Part shown: piece by piece, positions 23,772 to 33,800 of the stretch
Position numbering within the stretch: position 1 is the stretch's first letter
How the letters are laid out: the number at the start of each line of letters is the position of its first letter
Assembly (NCBI GenBank): GCA_009746045.1
Contig: RPFO01000299.1
Span: forward strand, 1,263,807-1,327,806
Origin: Mesostigma viride
Taxonomy: Eukaryota; Streptophyta; Mesostigmatophyceae; Mesostigmatales; Mesostigmataceae
Length of the DNA: 64,000 nucleotides
Reading direction: 5' to 3'
Position numbers and translations under genes: made by a program
Notes under the pieces: model-generated
Seen by the model: only the letters and a program-made list of their open reading frames with translations
Told to the model about the DNA's origin: nothing
The model's database searches: none

Positions 23772-26700
23772 TGGGCAGCGATGGTGGTGACGATGGTGAC
23801 GGGGGCAGCAGCGAGCGCGAGCCTGCTGGCGCATGGGTGGGTGAGCTGGCCATTGCTCTCGCACTCATCGGCAGCATGGAGCAGGTCACTTCCGCATCCG
23901 CATGCCTCCACAAGGTTCTCTCCTCCCTAGCCGTGAAGAAGAGGCTCAAGCCAGCGCTGTTCGCGTCCATGCAGCACCTCATCGCCGCATTGACAGACGC
24001 CACCAGCCAGGGGGCAGGTGCCGGCAGCAAGAGCAGGCCCGTGTCCTCGTCCCCCCATGCCGGCCATCTGGCGGCATCGGAGGGCGAGCGCGGCACGCGG
24101 CTGCGAGGGTTATGGTGGCTGCTCGCAGAGTTGTCACACGTGTGCCCGCGCGCGGTGGGATGGGAGTTCCTCAAGGGCCAATGGGAGGTGTTCCGGCAAC
24201 AGGGCCCGTCGGGGTCTGTCAGACCCGCCATGTGTCCTTCGGGGTCTATTGGCCGAGCTGAAGGCAGCATGCCGCGGTCGCGCCCAGCGGATGACGGTCA
24301 AGGCCTGGGGGATGCCAGCAGTGCAGGTGGGGCGGTGACAGCTGGTGGCAGCGCGGGCGTGGGCGCCCCGCTCCTGGCGACCATGTTCCATGCGGCTCGC
24401 TCTTTCCCCAGCCAAGTGGCAGCGTCCCTCAAGCGTGACGTGGTGCAGAACTTACTGGCCCTGTCGCTGGGCAGCGCAGACGCGGCCGCTCACGTTCTCG
24501 CACTCAAGGGGCTGTGCGCGCAGGAAGAGGGAACGGCCACGGGGGGAAGCGCGCCGCCGTCGAATGCCACCGACAAGGGAAACAAGAGGGATGGAGCGGG
24601 GGGAGCGGGCACAACCAGTGCGGCGCTAGTGGCATGCATCAAGGTCTTGCTTGCAAAATGTGCCGAGGAGTTGGAGGGTTTCGCGATGGCCCTGCGAGGG
24701 GGTGGTGGGTCAACAGGTGGCAGCATGTGGCCCGACATCAGCGTGAGGCCCCTGGAGCTTGGGGATGGGGATGCATCTCAGAGGATCGGCCCCTCGCATG
24801 GGCAAGGCGATGGCATGGGCGGGGCGGGGTCATGGGAGGAGCATGGCCGACGGGCGATCGCTGCCTTATTCCTGGTGGGCGAGGTGGCTGTCGCAGCACC
24901 CCAGTCAGTCCCTGACCGGTTAGTCACGCTCACCCAGGCCATGCTGGCACCCGCGGTCAACGTGAACCCCGTGTTGGAGGCCACACACCATTGCACGCCG
25001 GTCAAAGGGGGTGGCCGCCCACGTGAAGGCCCGACGGGTGCCAAGGAGGCGGCCATGGCGGTGCGGCCGCACGCCTGGATCACCCTGGGCAAGCTGTGCC
25101 TTGCCAACGAGTCCCTGGCCAAGAAGTGCCTCCTCCTGTTCATCCAGGTACTTTGCGCATGAGCTGGTTTGGGTTACCTGTTCCGGGCGCTAGAAGATCG
25201 TACGGCCGTCTGTGTGACGACAAGCCCATCCCTATCTTACTTGTAATTGCCTTTTCCCCCATGCCCTGCCCCTGGCTGCCTCCCCCCACCCCGTCCCCAG
25301 GAGCTGGAGCGGTCGGACCACGCGGCGGTGCGCAACAACGTCATGCTCGTGCTATCTGACCTTTGCATCCGGTACACCGCGCTCGTGTCGGGGTGAGTGA
25401 GGCCACTACTAGTAGGGGGGATGTGAGGGGCTTGAGGGTTGGGTGGGTTGGGTGGTGGGTTGGGGACCGCTGGCAGTCTGAAGGTGGGAGAACACTTACC
25501 GAAAACTTGTACTACAAACTTGTAGTGCATTGAACAGTGTGTACTGTGATGCACATCCATGAGGCGATTGCCCCTGGACCTGCACCTATCGACAGGCATG
25601 GCGTGCCTTATGACTCGCCCCTCCCTCCTGTACTGTGGAGATGCCCCCCCCTACCATGGACATGCTTGCCCCTTGTAAAGGGCTCGCCTGACCCAACCAG
25701 TCCCCCTAGACCCCCTAGACTATCCCACCCACTCCCACTCAGCTTACCCAACACCTCTCACTGGCCTTTCCCATCCCCTCCCACTTGCGTTGCCCAACCA
25801 CTCATACTAGGATTACCCAACCACTCCCAGTCACCCTACCCAATTCCCACTCGCCTTACTCGCCTTGCCCAACCACTCCCACTCGCCTTACCCATCCACT
25901 CCCACCCTCTTCTATGATGTGCGTGTGGTACCCCCCCCCCCCAGGTACGTTAACCGGCTCACCGCATGCCTCAAGGACCCCTGCGAGCTCGTCCGGCGGC
26001 AGACGCTGCTCATGCTGGCCGGCCTGCTCAAGGTATAGTAGGACAACGAATCCCGGGCCTGCACAAATGCCTCATTAAAAGCTGCATTGTTCACTTTATG
26101 CCCTGAAATGTGTGTCTTTGTTCGTGCTTTTGTGCCCATGACATGGGCGCGGTTTGGTCCCGGTCAGCACCCGTGCATTAAATTAAATTAAATTAAATTA
26201 GATTATAACATGACTCCGTTGGGAGATCATGTAGCACGTATTCCCTTGCTGGGGATGAAACGGTGGGGAGGGAGATGGATGGAATTGTGCTTTTGATCGC
26301 ATGGAGCTTGTCCTGCAGGCGTAGGATGCGAGCCTGCCGCCAGCTCTGGGTATTTGGGGGTGATTGCGCAACACAGAGGCGTAGTTAGTCTGGCATGCGT
26401 TGTGTGTTGCGAATCTGACTGCTGACAGCTGTCGTTCTGGCCCCAGATACCGGCACCACCCTGTATCACTCGACTAGGTCGATGCATGAGGGTGGAACCC
26501 GTGCATGCCTCCCGGGAACTCACGCGCCCATTCTCTCACGCACCATTCCATGCACACAAGTGCCGAATAATCCTCACAGACGCCGATTGGTCTTTGCCTT
26601 ATGTCTCTGTCTACCGCTGCAGAAGGAGTACGTCAAGGGGCGAGGCCGTCTGCTCCAGAGCTGTCTGCTGTCGCTCGTGGACGACTCGCCCGCCATCCAG

Positions 26701-29700
26701 GAGCTGGCGGCATGCCTGCTGCAGGATTTGATGGCCAGTGAGTGACCACTAGTGCTCGCAGCTGGTGGCCAGTGAGTGACCACTAGTACTAGCAGCTTGT
26801 GGCCAGTGAGTGACCACTAGTACTAGCAGCTGGTGGCCAGTGAGTGACCACTAGTGCTTGCAGCTTGTGGCCGGTGCGTGGCCACTGGTGCTTGCAGCTT
26901 GTGGCCGGTGAGTGACCAATACACCGTCCGCATTAGTAGTTTATATTTATGGGTCAATTTTTGCCGTATTTGCATTACGAATAACCCTGGATTGTTTGTT
27001 GGGAGCCAGTTAGAGTCCCGGGTTCTTTATTATTTAATCAAAACCTTTTGTTTGTTTGTTTGTCCTGCAGCCGTTCAAGGCACGTGGGTACTTATTTAAT
27101 TAAATTTCTTTTGTTTGTTTGGTAGATATCGTACACGCCGTCCCCGGCAATTCAGCCGGCAATCCGGCCCGGAGGCCCCCCTTCGCCGGCCATAGGCTAG
27201 AGTCAGTGGAGGTCAGTGATACCCAGAGCCCACAGGAGTTAATTAATTTAATTTTGTTTATTTGTTTGTTGAGTCCAGTCCTCAGCCCCCGGAGTTAATT
27301 AATTAATTTTCTTTTGTTTGTTTCCTGGTTTTCAGCCAGAACATTTTCCAGAAGCTAATTATTTATTTAAAACTACTAATGCGGACGGTGTAGTGCTTGC
27401 AGCTGCTGGCAAGTGAATGGCCACTAGTGGTGACAGCTGGTGGCCAGTGAGTGGCCACTAGTGGTGGCAGCTGATGAATGGGGGGATGCCCATCATCCGC
27501 TGATCACCAGTGGGGGGATGCGCTCAGTGACGGCTGCTGGCAAGGGATTGGACACAAGATTTGGTGTCATGTTTTTCTCGTGCCCCTGCAGTACAGTAGC
27601 ATTGAAGGGCAAGGAGAGATGATGGGGAGCTTTGGATTCAAGTCCGTGCTGTTGGCTGAGAGACAGCTACCCGGGAGAACTTCCCTGCTCCTGACTTCTT
27701 CCCCTGGTCACGTGTGCCAGCGGTCAGTATGCAGTTCCTTGTGGGCGTGGCTGGGGAGTTCTTCTTGCGTAGGTTACCGTTAACGGCATACATAGTAGTA
27801 TCCGCCTGGCCTGCCTGCTAGCGTCTGGCTGACTTCTCATGAGCTTGGCCCGCTCGCGCAAGGCTGGGTGTAGCCTGGGCATAGTCATCAAAGTTGCCCA
27901 CCACGCGCTGCGGTTCCCCTCAAAGAGTTACCCGGCAGCTCACCTTGACCATACCTGCTGTCTTAGAACCCTTACGCATGGGAACTGCTGTAACTGCATG
28001 ACTGGGGATGCATGACTGGGGATGCATGCGGGGGATGCATGCGGGGGATGCATGCGGGGGGCACCAAAGGTGGATTCATTTTCTGGCTAGCCATGTTGAC
28101 TGTTGCGCTGGTTGTCTCCTTGATGTTGACTGTTTCCTCCACCCTCGCACCCTATGGCCCTCTGGTCCCGGCTCAGAGGACCCCTCCCCCCTCGCGTACA
28201 ACCACTTTGTGGAGGCACTCTTCCTCCTCAATGCGTGCCACGACCACCGCGCCGCCGCCTCGGCATCGTCGCAGGACGGGAGCCTCGCCACGCTGCCCCA
28301 CGGGATATCCCTAAAGTAGGTTTGCTGGGACTGGGTGGGATACTCTAAGGTACGTTTGCTGGGAGTGGGTGTATCGCGAGCAGAGCACCTCTCATCGCTA
28401 AGGTACGTTTGCTGGGAGTGGGTGTATCGCGAGCAGAGCACCTCTCATCGCTAAGGTACGTTTGCTGGGAGTGGGTGTATCGCGAGCAGAGCACCTCTCA
28501 TCGCTAAGGTATGTTTGCTGGGAGTGGGTGTATCGCGAGCAGAGCACCTCTCATCGCTAAGGTATGTTTGCTGGGAGTGGGTGTATCGCGAGCAGAGCAC
28601 CTCTCATCGCTAAGGTACGTTTGCTGGGAGTGGGTGTATCGCGAGCAGAGCACCTCTCATCGCTAAGGTACGTTTGCTGGGAGTGGGTGTATCGCGAGCA
28701 GAGCACCTCTCATCGCTAAGGTACGTTTGCTGGGAGTGGGTGTATCGCGAGCAGAGCACCTCTAGGAGTGTATGGGCGGCTGGTTTCTGGTTGTCAAGGG
28801 GGGGCGCATGCTAGGTGTTCTCCATCGATTAACGATGCGTACTGCAAAATCTGGCTGTCCAATAATATGTTCAGAAGGCCGGCAATGCAGACAAGGATGG
28901 CAGGGCTACAAGGCTGACCTCATAAAATTTTAATATCTCCATTTCAGCACAAAGTATTTGGTTCCAAGACAAGCTTGGAAGCCAGGCGCTTGCTGTGCCA
29001 GCTCAGTTGAATGCAATGTCAAACGATTGCGGTGTTGTACCATCATCAAACAATGTCAACATGCATTGTCATGCTTGGATTCAGTCCAATCAAGCTAATA
29101 GTATTCTCCACTTTGGTTGGTGAGTTGGTGTGGTTGGTAGTTTACACACTGGTTGGTGTGCATGCAGTGGTCTGACACTCTTTTTGTCTCGCTGCATTCT
29201 GCCATTGACAGGGCCTTTGCACTGACTAGGGCCTTGCATGGGAACCTCCACACAACCTGCCTGCTTTCAAGTTGTCGGCTTGAGGTGCAACACTTTCATG
29301 TCTTTACGCAAGTTGCTCAGCCATGCCGACACACAGTCTTCACGCCAATGCTTTCAACGCTCAAATCCTTTTCTTGCCCACTCCATTCAAACTTCCCACG
29401 CATTTTGTCCGCTCGCCCACACGCATGCACCCTCTACCCGCACCCCCCTAACCGCCCACCGATAACAACGCCCCCCCTGCCCGCTGCCCCCGGCACCCGG
29501 AACCCGGAACCCGGAACCCGGAACCCCGACCCCCGACCCCCCTCCCCCGACCCCCGACCCCCGACCCCTGAACCCTGAACCCTGAACCCAGACCCCTGAA
29601 CCCTGAACCCTGAACCCTGAACCCTGAACCCTGAACCCTGAACCCTGAACCCTGAACCCTGAACCCTGAACCCTGAACCCTGAACCCTGAACCCTGAACC

Positions 29701-32398
29701 CTGACCCCTGACCCCTGCAGCGGTTCCTCGGACACCTCGCGCGACAAGCGGTGGACCATCTACACGGCGCTGCTGCGCCACATGCGGCCCGAGCACGTCT
29801 TCCTCACCTCCTCGAAGCTGTGCGCCGAGGTGTTGGCCGAGCTGGCAGACGGCACGCTGCCGCTGACCCCTTCCTCGGGGGAGCTGCTCCGCGACACGCT
29901 CCGCTTGCTGGCCTCCAAGGAGATGCGCCTCAAAGGGGGGGCTGCCAGCAAGGCGCTGGCGGAGGACATGGACGCGGGCGGGGGCGACGGCGACGGGGAC
30001 GCCAGTAGCCAGCGTGCTGTAGGGGAGGAGCGCGTGGCGGCGGCCCGAGGCCGGCTGGTCTCGGCGGTGCTCCGCAAGAACCTGCTGGAGAACGTGGTCC
30101 CGGTGCTGGTGGCGCTGCGTGCAGCGCTCATGGACGCGCGTTCGCCGCTCATGGCCGACCTCATGGCCTGCCTCCGCGCGCTCCTGCGGGACAGCAAGGC
30201 GGAGCTGGAGGACATATTCGCGGCCGACCGGCGGCTGGCAAAGGAGCTGCTCTACGACATGCGTGCCGAGGAGGAGGAGGCCGCGACGGCGGCAGTTGCG
30301 ACTGCTGCCACACCGCATCAAGGTGCCACACCAGATGCTGCCGCGTCACAGCCAGGGCAATCAGCGGGGAGTGGGGCCCAAGAGGGCAGGGACCGCTCCG
30401 GTAGTCCGATGGACGTGGCCCAGACACCGGCACAGCGGGTGTCAGCGGGCGGGGTCACTGTGGTCGAGGGAAATGCGGGGGCCGCGTTATCTGGGAGGCA
30501 AACTCCTGGTACCAAGCTGGGTTCGAGTTTCAAGGCAGGCGGGCCAATGCCGTTTGCGTCTCCTCTGTCGGCTAGTCGGCTCGGGAGGGTTCCCCCTGTT
30601 GCGCCCGGTAAGATGACGTCTCCGGCTGTCATGGCCGTGAGCCAAGCAAGGGGCACAGCAGGAGCGTCTGCCAGGGTTCCCCAAGGGGGCCCAGCGCACA
30701 CGCCGCTGCGAAACATGGTTGTGCCTCCCGTCACGCCTGCGCGTACGGCTGGCCATGCAGAACAGCTGGGCCGTGACAGGGTGCATGTGACCCATGTGGA
30801 TAGCTCAAGAGACATGTCGGCAGTAAGGAGCAGCAACGAGGGTGTGTGCATCACGCTCAACTGCGACCTCGCGCCGGCCGAGGACGGGCTTGCAGCGCGC
30901 AAATCTACAGGTGTGTGCTCCCTGCCTTATCTACTAGCTGCATTTGCTCTCGCACAGCTTGCAGTTTTTAGTTTGTGCTTTGGGTCTATAGGCAGACAGT
31001 AACCTTTCGGACTGTTGCCTTTTGCTTTGTGTCATGCATTGTTTGATGCCTGCACTCAGCAGCAAGGGAGCCCACCACGAGAGATGGGGCTGCGAATGGC
31101 TTTTTCAGTGATGCCACAACCAAGGGTGCCCAGGTATGTTAAGTGAGACAACTAACTGTGTAACTGAAAAAATGTTTTTTTTTGTGGGGGGGGTGGGGGG
31201 TGGGGGAGCCCACCACGAGAGATGGGGCTGCGAATGGCTTTTTCAGTGATGCCACAACCAAGGGTGCCCAGGTATGTTAAGTGAGACAACTAACTGTGTA
31301 ACTGAAAAAATGTTTTTTTTGGGGGGGTGGGTGGGGGTGGGGGGTGGGGGTGGGAGTTAGGTTAATATTGTGCGGAAACCTTTTGCCACTCGGCTTCTAA
31401 GGTTCCGCACAGTATTACCAGCGATAACCACTCGCTGGTACACTCAAGTTCATGCCGGCATGAACTTGAGTGTACCAGCGAGTGGTTATCGCTGGTAATA
31501 CTGTGCGGAACCTTAGAAGCCGAGTGGCAAAAGGTTTCCGCACAATATTAACCTAACTGTGGGGGTGGGGGTGGGGGTGGGGGGTGGGGGGTGGGGGGTG
31601 GGGGGTGGGGGTGGGTGGGTGGATAGTGGGATCGTGATAATGCTTTTATTGCAGGTTTGAGCTAGGGAAAATGACAAGCAGCCTTTGCTAGACTGGCATG
31701 CCTTCTTTCTTTTGATACTCCAAAACTCACATTCTACAGGGTTCTCCCCCGCCACAAATTCTGAACAAGCACTCTGCCAAGGCCGGGAAGTGGTCATTAT
31801 CAACTGATTAGTCACTGCCTCCATCAGGATCATGACTGGTGCGCGTGTAAGAGTCATCGTGTATATAAAGTAAGGGGAAGGGGCATGTTTAAAGTGCACT
31901 TCTCTGGAAACCGTACCTATGCATGCAATAGAAAGCCAATCATGATTGGGGGCCATATATATGATGAGTGTCCCATGCGGGCTGTAGTTTTTTGGTCGTG
32001 GTATCTCTTGTTAGCGTTGGCTTTGTTCATGTTTGATTGGGTGTTTTCACTCTGATGTAAGTTATTATAATTTTTAATATATATGATGTTCAGAATACTG
32101 CCTGGCATTGGCCGTGCCTGCATTGATCTTTTATGCTTACCCAACTGTGCTAGCCTCAAATTGCTGTAACTGCTTGTTGCTTTGTGCCACATTTGCCGGC
32201 GTGCTTCACCAGAACAAGTCGACACGAGGCACCCGAGGAAAGGAAAACAACGCTACAAAGCATTCAATTCCACAGGTGCCTGCATCGGAGAAGAATTCCA
32301 AACCGCGTCACCAGAGTACCGCATTGGGCGGGTCTCCGGCTCACTGCACGGGTGACAATGATCGTCCTAAGAAAGGACGTAAACGCCCCAACCACTAG
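21131..32398 (+). CDS. NCAPD3: Condensin II complex subunit D3 (HEAT-repeat)
   Basis: Eight exons: 21131-25147, 25301-25392, 25945-26032, 26623-26737, 28177-28315, 29721-30910, 31060-31133 and 32213-32398. All phases agree and the sum is 5,901 nt (1,966 residues). HEAT segments include FVGQLSRNLKVSLRLLAVEL, AVRNNVMLVLSDLCIRYTAL, RLTACLKDPCELVRRQTLLM, and YNHFVEALFLLNACHDHR. The 29.7-30.3 kb exon carries the D3-specific block (RWTIYTALLRHMRPEHVFLT ... LADGTLPL ... LRKNLLENVVPVLVALRAAL ... ELEDIFAADRRLAKELLYDM). D3 bridges the kleisin in condensin II, which shapes chromosomes in the nucleus. The last exon is Lys/Arg-rich (DRPKKGRKRPNH). It is longer than animal D3 (~1,500) because of low-complexity inserts, including about two dozen consecutive Asp. 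Start is the first ATG in frame. Exon 7 has a NAGNAG acceptor (31060 or 31063). Confidence 0.93.
23701..23770 (+). repeat. (GAT)n in NCAPD3 coding sequence
   Basis: A perfect trinucleotide run encoding poly-Asp in a disordered acidic linker between HEAT blocks. It is in frame, so length changes would alter only the linker. Confidence 0.95.
26172..26266 (-). repeat. LINE B 3' end in NCAPD3 intron 3
   Basis: An (AATTA)n-type tail at 26178-26205 followed by the inverted LINE B hairpin (CATGACTCCGTTGGGAGATC) and the CATGTAGCACGTATTCCC block. A minimal 5'-truncated copy within the intron 26033-26622. Confidence 0.8.
26732..27480 (+). repeat. 34-bp tandem array carrying the intron 4 splice donor
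   Basis: The exon 4/intron 4 junction TGGCCA|GTGAGT is the first of eight units. The GTGAGT-like donors start at 26738, 26772, 26806, 26840, 26874 (GTGCGT), 26908, 27413 (GTGAAT) and 27447. Spacing is exactly 34 bp once the 471 bp at 26922-27392 is removed. Each unit also contains an upstream GCAG. Confidence 0.95.
26922..27390. mobile_element. 469-bp inverted-repeat element at a TA dinucleotide
   Basis: Terminal inverted repeats CACCGTCCGCATTAGTAGTT (26922) and its complement ending at 27390, flanked by TA on both sides (26920-26921, 27391-27392). Removing 469 bp plus one TA restores the 34-bp periodicity of the surrounding array exactly. TA duplication is typical of Tc1/mariner-type transposition. 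There is no transposase, so it is non-autonomous. The interior is AT-rich with several TTTGTTTGTTTG-like runs. Confidence 0.88.
28345..28763 (+). repeat. 53-bp tandem array carrying a splice-donor-like motif
   Basis: Eight units with AAG|GTACGT or AAG|GTATGT at 28350, 28403, 28456, 28509, 28562, 28615, 28668 and 28721, exactly 53 bp apart. The unit start CTAAGGTACGTTTGCTGGGA resembles the authentic exon 5/intron 5 junction (CTAAAGTAGGTTTGCTGGGA at 28311). Confidence 0.95.
28764..29470. other. Intron 5 interior, nothing recognised
   Basis: Part of the NCAPD3 intron 28316-29720. Ordinary unique-looking sequence with no repeat family match inside the window. Confidence 0.6.
29495..29712. repeat. 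CCCTGAA heptamer array with related GGAACCC units
   Basis: GAACCCG units, then C-rich GACCCCC units, then about 18 CCCTGAA copies running up to the intron 5 acceptor (29719-29720). The C-rich strand probably serves as the polypyrimidine tract. CCCTGAA differs by one base from the plant-type telomere unit CCCTAAA. Confidence 0.9.
31066..31320 (+). repeat. 138-bp duplication of exon 7 and its donor
   Basis: Exon 7 from CCCACCACGAGAGATGGGGC through its donor GTATGT (31134) and the following T-run is repeated 138 bp downstream, where the copied donor lies at 31272. The copied exon part is 63 bp, open and a multiple of three, but it lacks a pyrimidine tract before it, so I treat it as an unused copy. 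Confidence 0.92.
31355..31558. repeat. Perfect 204-bp palindrome in NCAPD3 intron 7
   Basis: Two 102-bp arms with no mismatch and no spacer, centred between 31456 and 31457 (CATGCC|GGCATG). Each arm contains two smaller hairpins (GTGCGGAA...TTCCGCAC and TACCAGCGA...TCGCTGGTA). It is embedded in GGGGGT-rich sequence on both sides (31313-31350, 31559-31620). Confidence 0.98.
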
Positions 32399-33029
32399 AA
32401 CACAATGTGGTTGCACCCAAATTTGTGTATCAATGAGACAACCAGCGCAGGCCAGAAAAAATGTTATGTCTGCACTGGTTGTGGATCTCTTTCATACATG
32501 CATGCCGCTGTGGGTAGCTATGAAGGCGAGGGGTACATATTGGCACCTAAGTCTATAACACATTTTACTGTTTATAAGTAAGTAAGTCCTTAAGTAAGTA
32601 CTTGCGTGTCATGCGCAAAGGCATGCCACGGAGTACTATGCTAATCTCATTAGAAAAATAATTACACAAAAGTTTAAACAAATATCGTCTGCATCATCCC
32701 CCAACCGTTAAGATGGATGTAATCCTCATCCGAGCTGTCCTGTACTGTAATGGCAGACGAGGCGGTAGTGTAGCGGCTATCCTCAGGACCAATAACCTCC
32801 ATCTGCGGACTTCTACCCTGGCTATAGCAACGGGGGCCGTGGGGAGAAAACAGGAGCTGTTTATAAACTTGGTTGCATTCTGTTCATCTCGTTTTGTACG
32901 CACAAGTGCAGAATCTTCCTTTATTAGAAACTGTTTATAATGATACTACTAGTATAACCAGTGACCAACACAGTCAAGGGCGACGCCAGCTATATTAGCC
33001 AAGATTAGTATTACAGCTATATTATCACT
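32399..33029. other. Intergenic after NCAPD3, repeat ends only
   Basis: Contains the 23-nt motif at 32435-32457 and a family E end (32574-32712). The remainder shows no gene. Confidence 0.6.
32574..32712 (-). repeat. Family E 3' end with (AAGT)n tail
   Basis: Inverted relative to 11918-12061: AAGT units, the ACTTGCGTGTCATGCGCAAA hairpin side, GGCATGCCACGGAGTACTAT, then the ATCGTCTGCATCATCCCCCA block. The tail is short and imperfect. Confidence 0.8.
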
Positions 33030-33430
33030 CTTTGCTTTGTCTTTATTTCTTCTTCTTCTTCTTCTTCTTCTTCTTCTTCTTCTTCTTCTTCTTCTTCTTC
33101 TTCTTCTTCTTCTTCTTCTTCTTCTTCTTCTTCTTCTTCTTCTTCTTCTTCTTCTTCTTCTTCTTCTTCTTCTTCTTCTTCTTCTTCTTCTTCTTCTTCT
33201 TCTTCTTCTTCTTCTTCTTCTTCTTTACATTTTCTTTTCGTTTTTCTTTTCTTTCTTTATTCTTTTTTCCTTTGTAATGTACTTATACCTTACTTTTTCT
33301 TTTAGCCCCATTCGTGTAATATGTGTGTATGCGTTCCCTCTTTTCCTTCTTAGGTTTTTTTTTCCATTGGTGTGTGTGTGTGTGTGTGTGTGCGTGTGTG
33401 TTGTGTATGTGTGTGTTTTCCCTATAAAAA
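33030..33430 (+). repeat. Family G element with (TTC)n expansion
   Basis: Begins TTTGCTTTGTCTTTATTTC, expands as (TTC)n at 33049-33222, continues through a T-rich segment, TTTTAGCCCCATTCGTG, a (TG)n block and TTTTCCCTAT. A second copy lies inverted at 45641-46085, and a related piece at 40808-41000. No coding capacity seen. Confidence 0.75.
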
Positions 33431-33497
33431 AATTAAATTATAGTATAACATGACTCCGTTGGGAGCTAGATCATGTAGCACATATTCCCTTGCTGGA
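33431..33497 (-). repeat. LINE B terminal hairpin and tail
   Basis: AAATTAAATTATAGTATAAC tail followed by the inverted hairpin CATGACTCCGTTGGGAGCTA and CATGTAGCACATATTCCC. A minimal 3' end directly abutting a LINE A 3' end. Confidence 0.75.
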
Positions 33498-33800
33498 TGG
33501 ATTAATAAATTAATTAATTAGACTCGTGCTCCCGTTGGGGAGTCACGGAGCATTAACCCTGATGGATGGATGGATGGATGGATGGATGGATGGATGGATG
33601 GATGGATGGATGGATGGATGGATGGATGGATGGATGGATGGATGGATGGATGGATGGATGGATGGATGGATGGATGGATGGATGGATGGATGGATGGATG
33701 GATGGATGGATGGATGGATGGATGGATGGATGGATGGATGGATGGATGGATGGATGGATGGATGGATGGATGGATGGATGGATGGATGGATGGATGGATT
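33498..33800 (-). repeat. LINE A 3' terminus with (TGGA)n expansion
   Basis: An (AATT)n tail, hairpin (GTGCTCCCGTTGGGGAGTCA) and then about 59 TGGA units. In other LINE A copies the same position holds only three to four ATCC units (sense strand), so the array is an expansion within the element's 3' UTR. Confidence 0.88.

Noticed and set aside
23551-24270. Long minus-strand frames opposite NCAPD3, with poly-Ser, poly-His or poly-Ile
   Set aside because: Shadows of the NCAPD3 coding exon and its GAT run.
26732-28763. Possible CRISPR array
   Set aside because: The 34- and 53-bp repeats are head-to-tail without spacers, lie in introns of a nuclear gene, and contain splice donors.
31205-31271. 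Extra coding exon of NCAPD3 (copy of exon 7)
   Set aside because: Open and in frame, but preceded by G-rich sequence rather than a pyrimidine tract, and the gene is complete without it.
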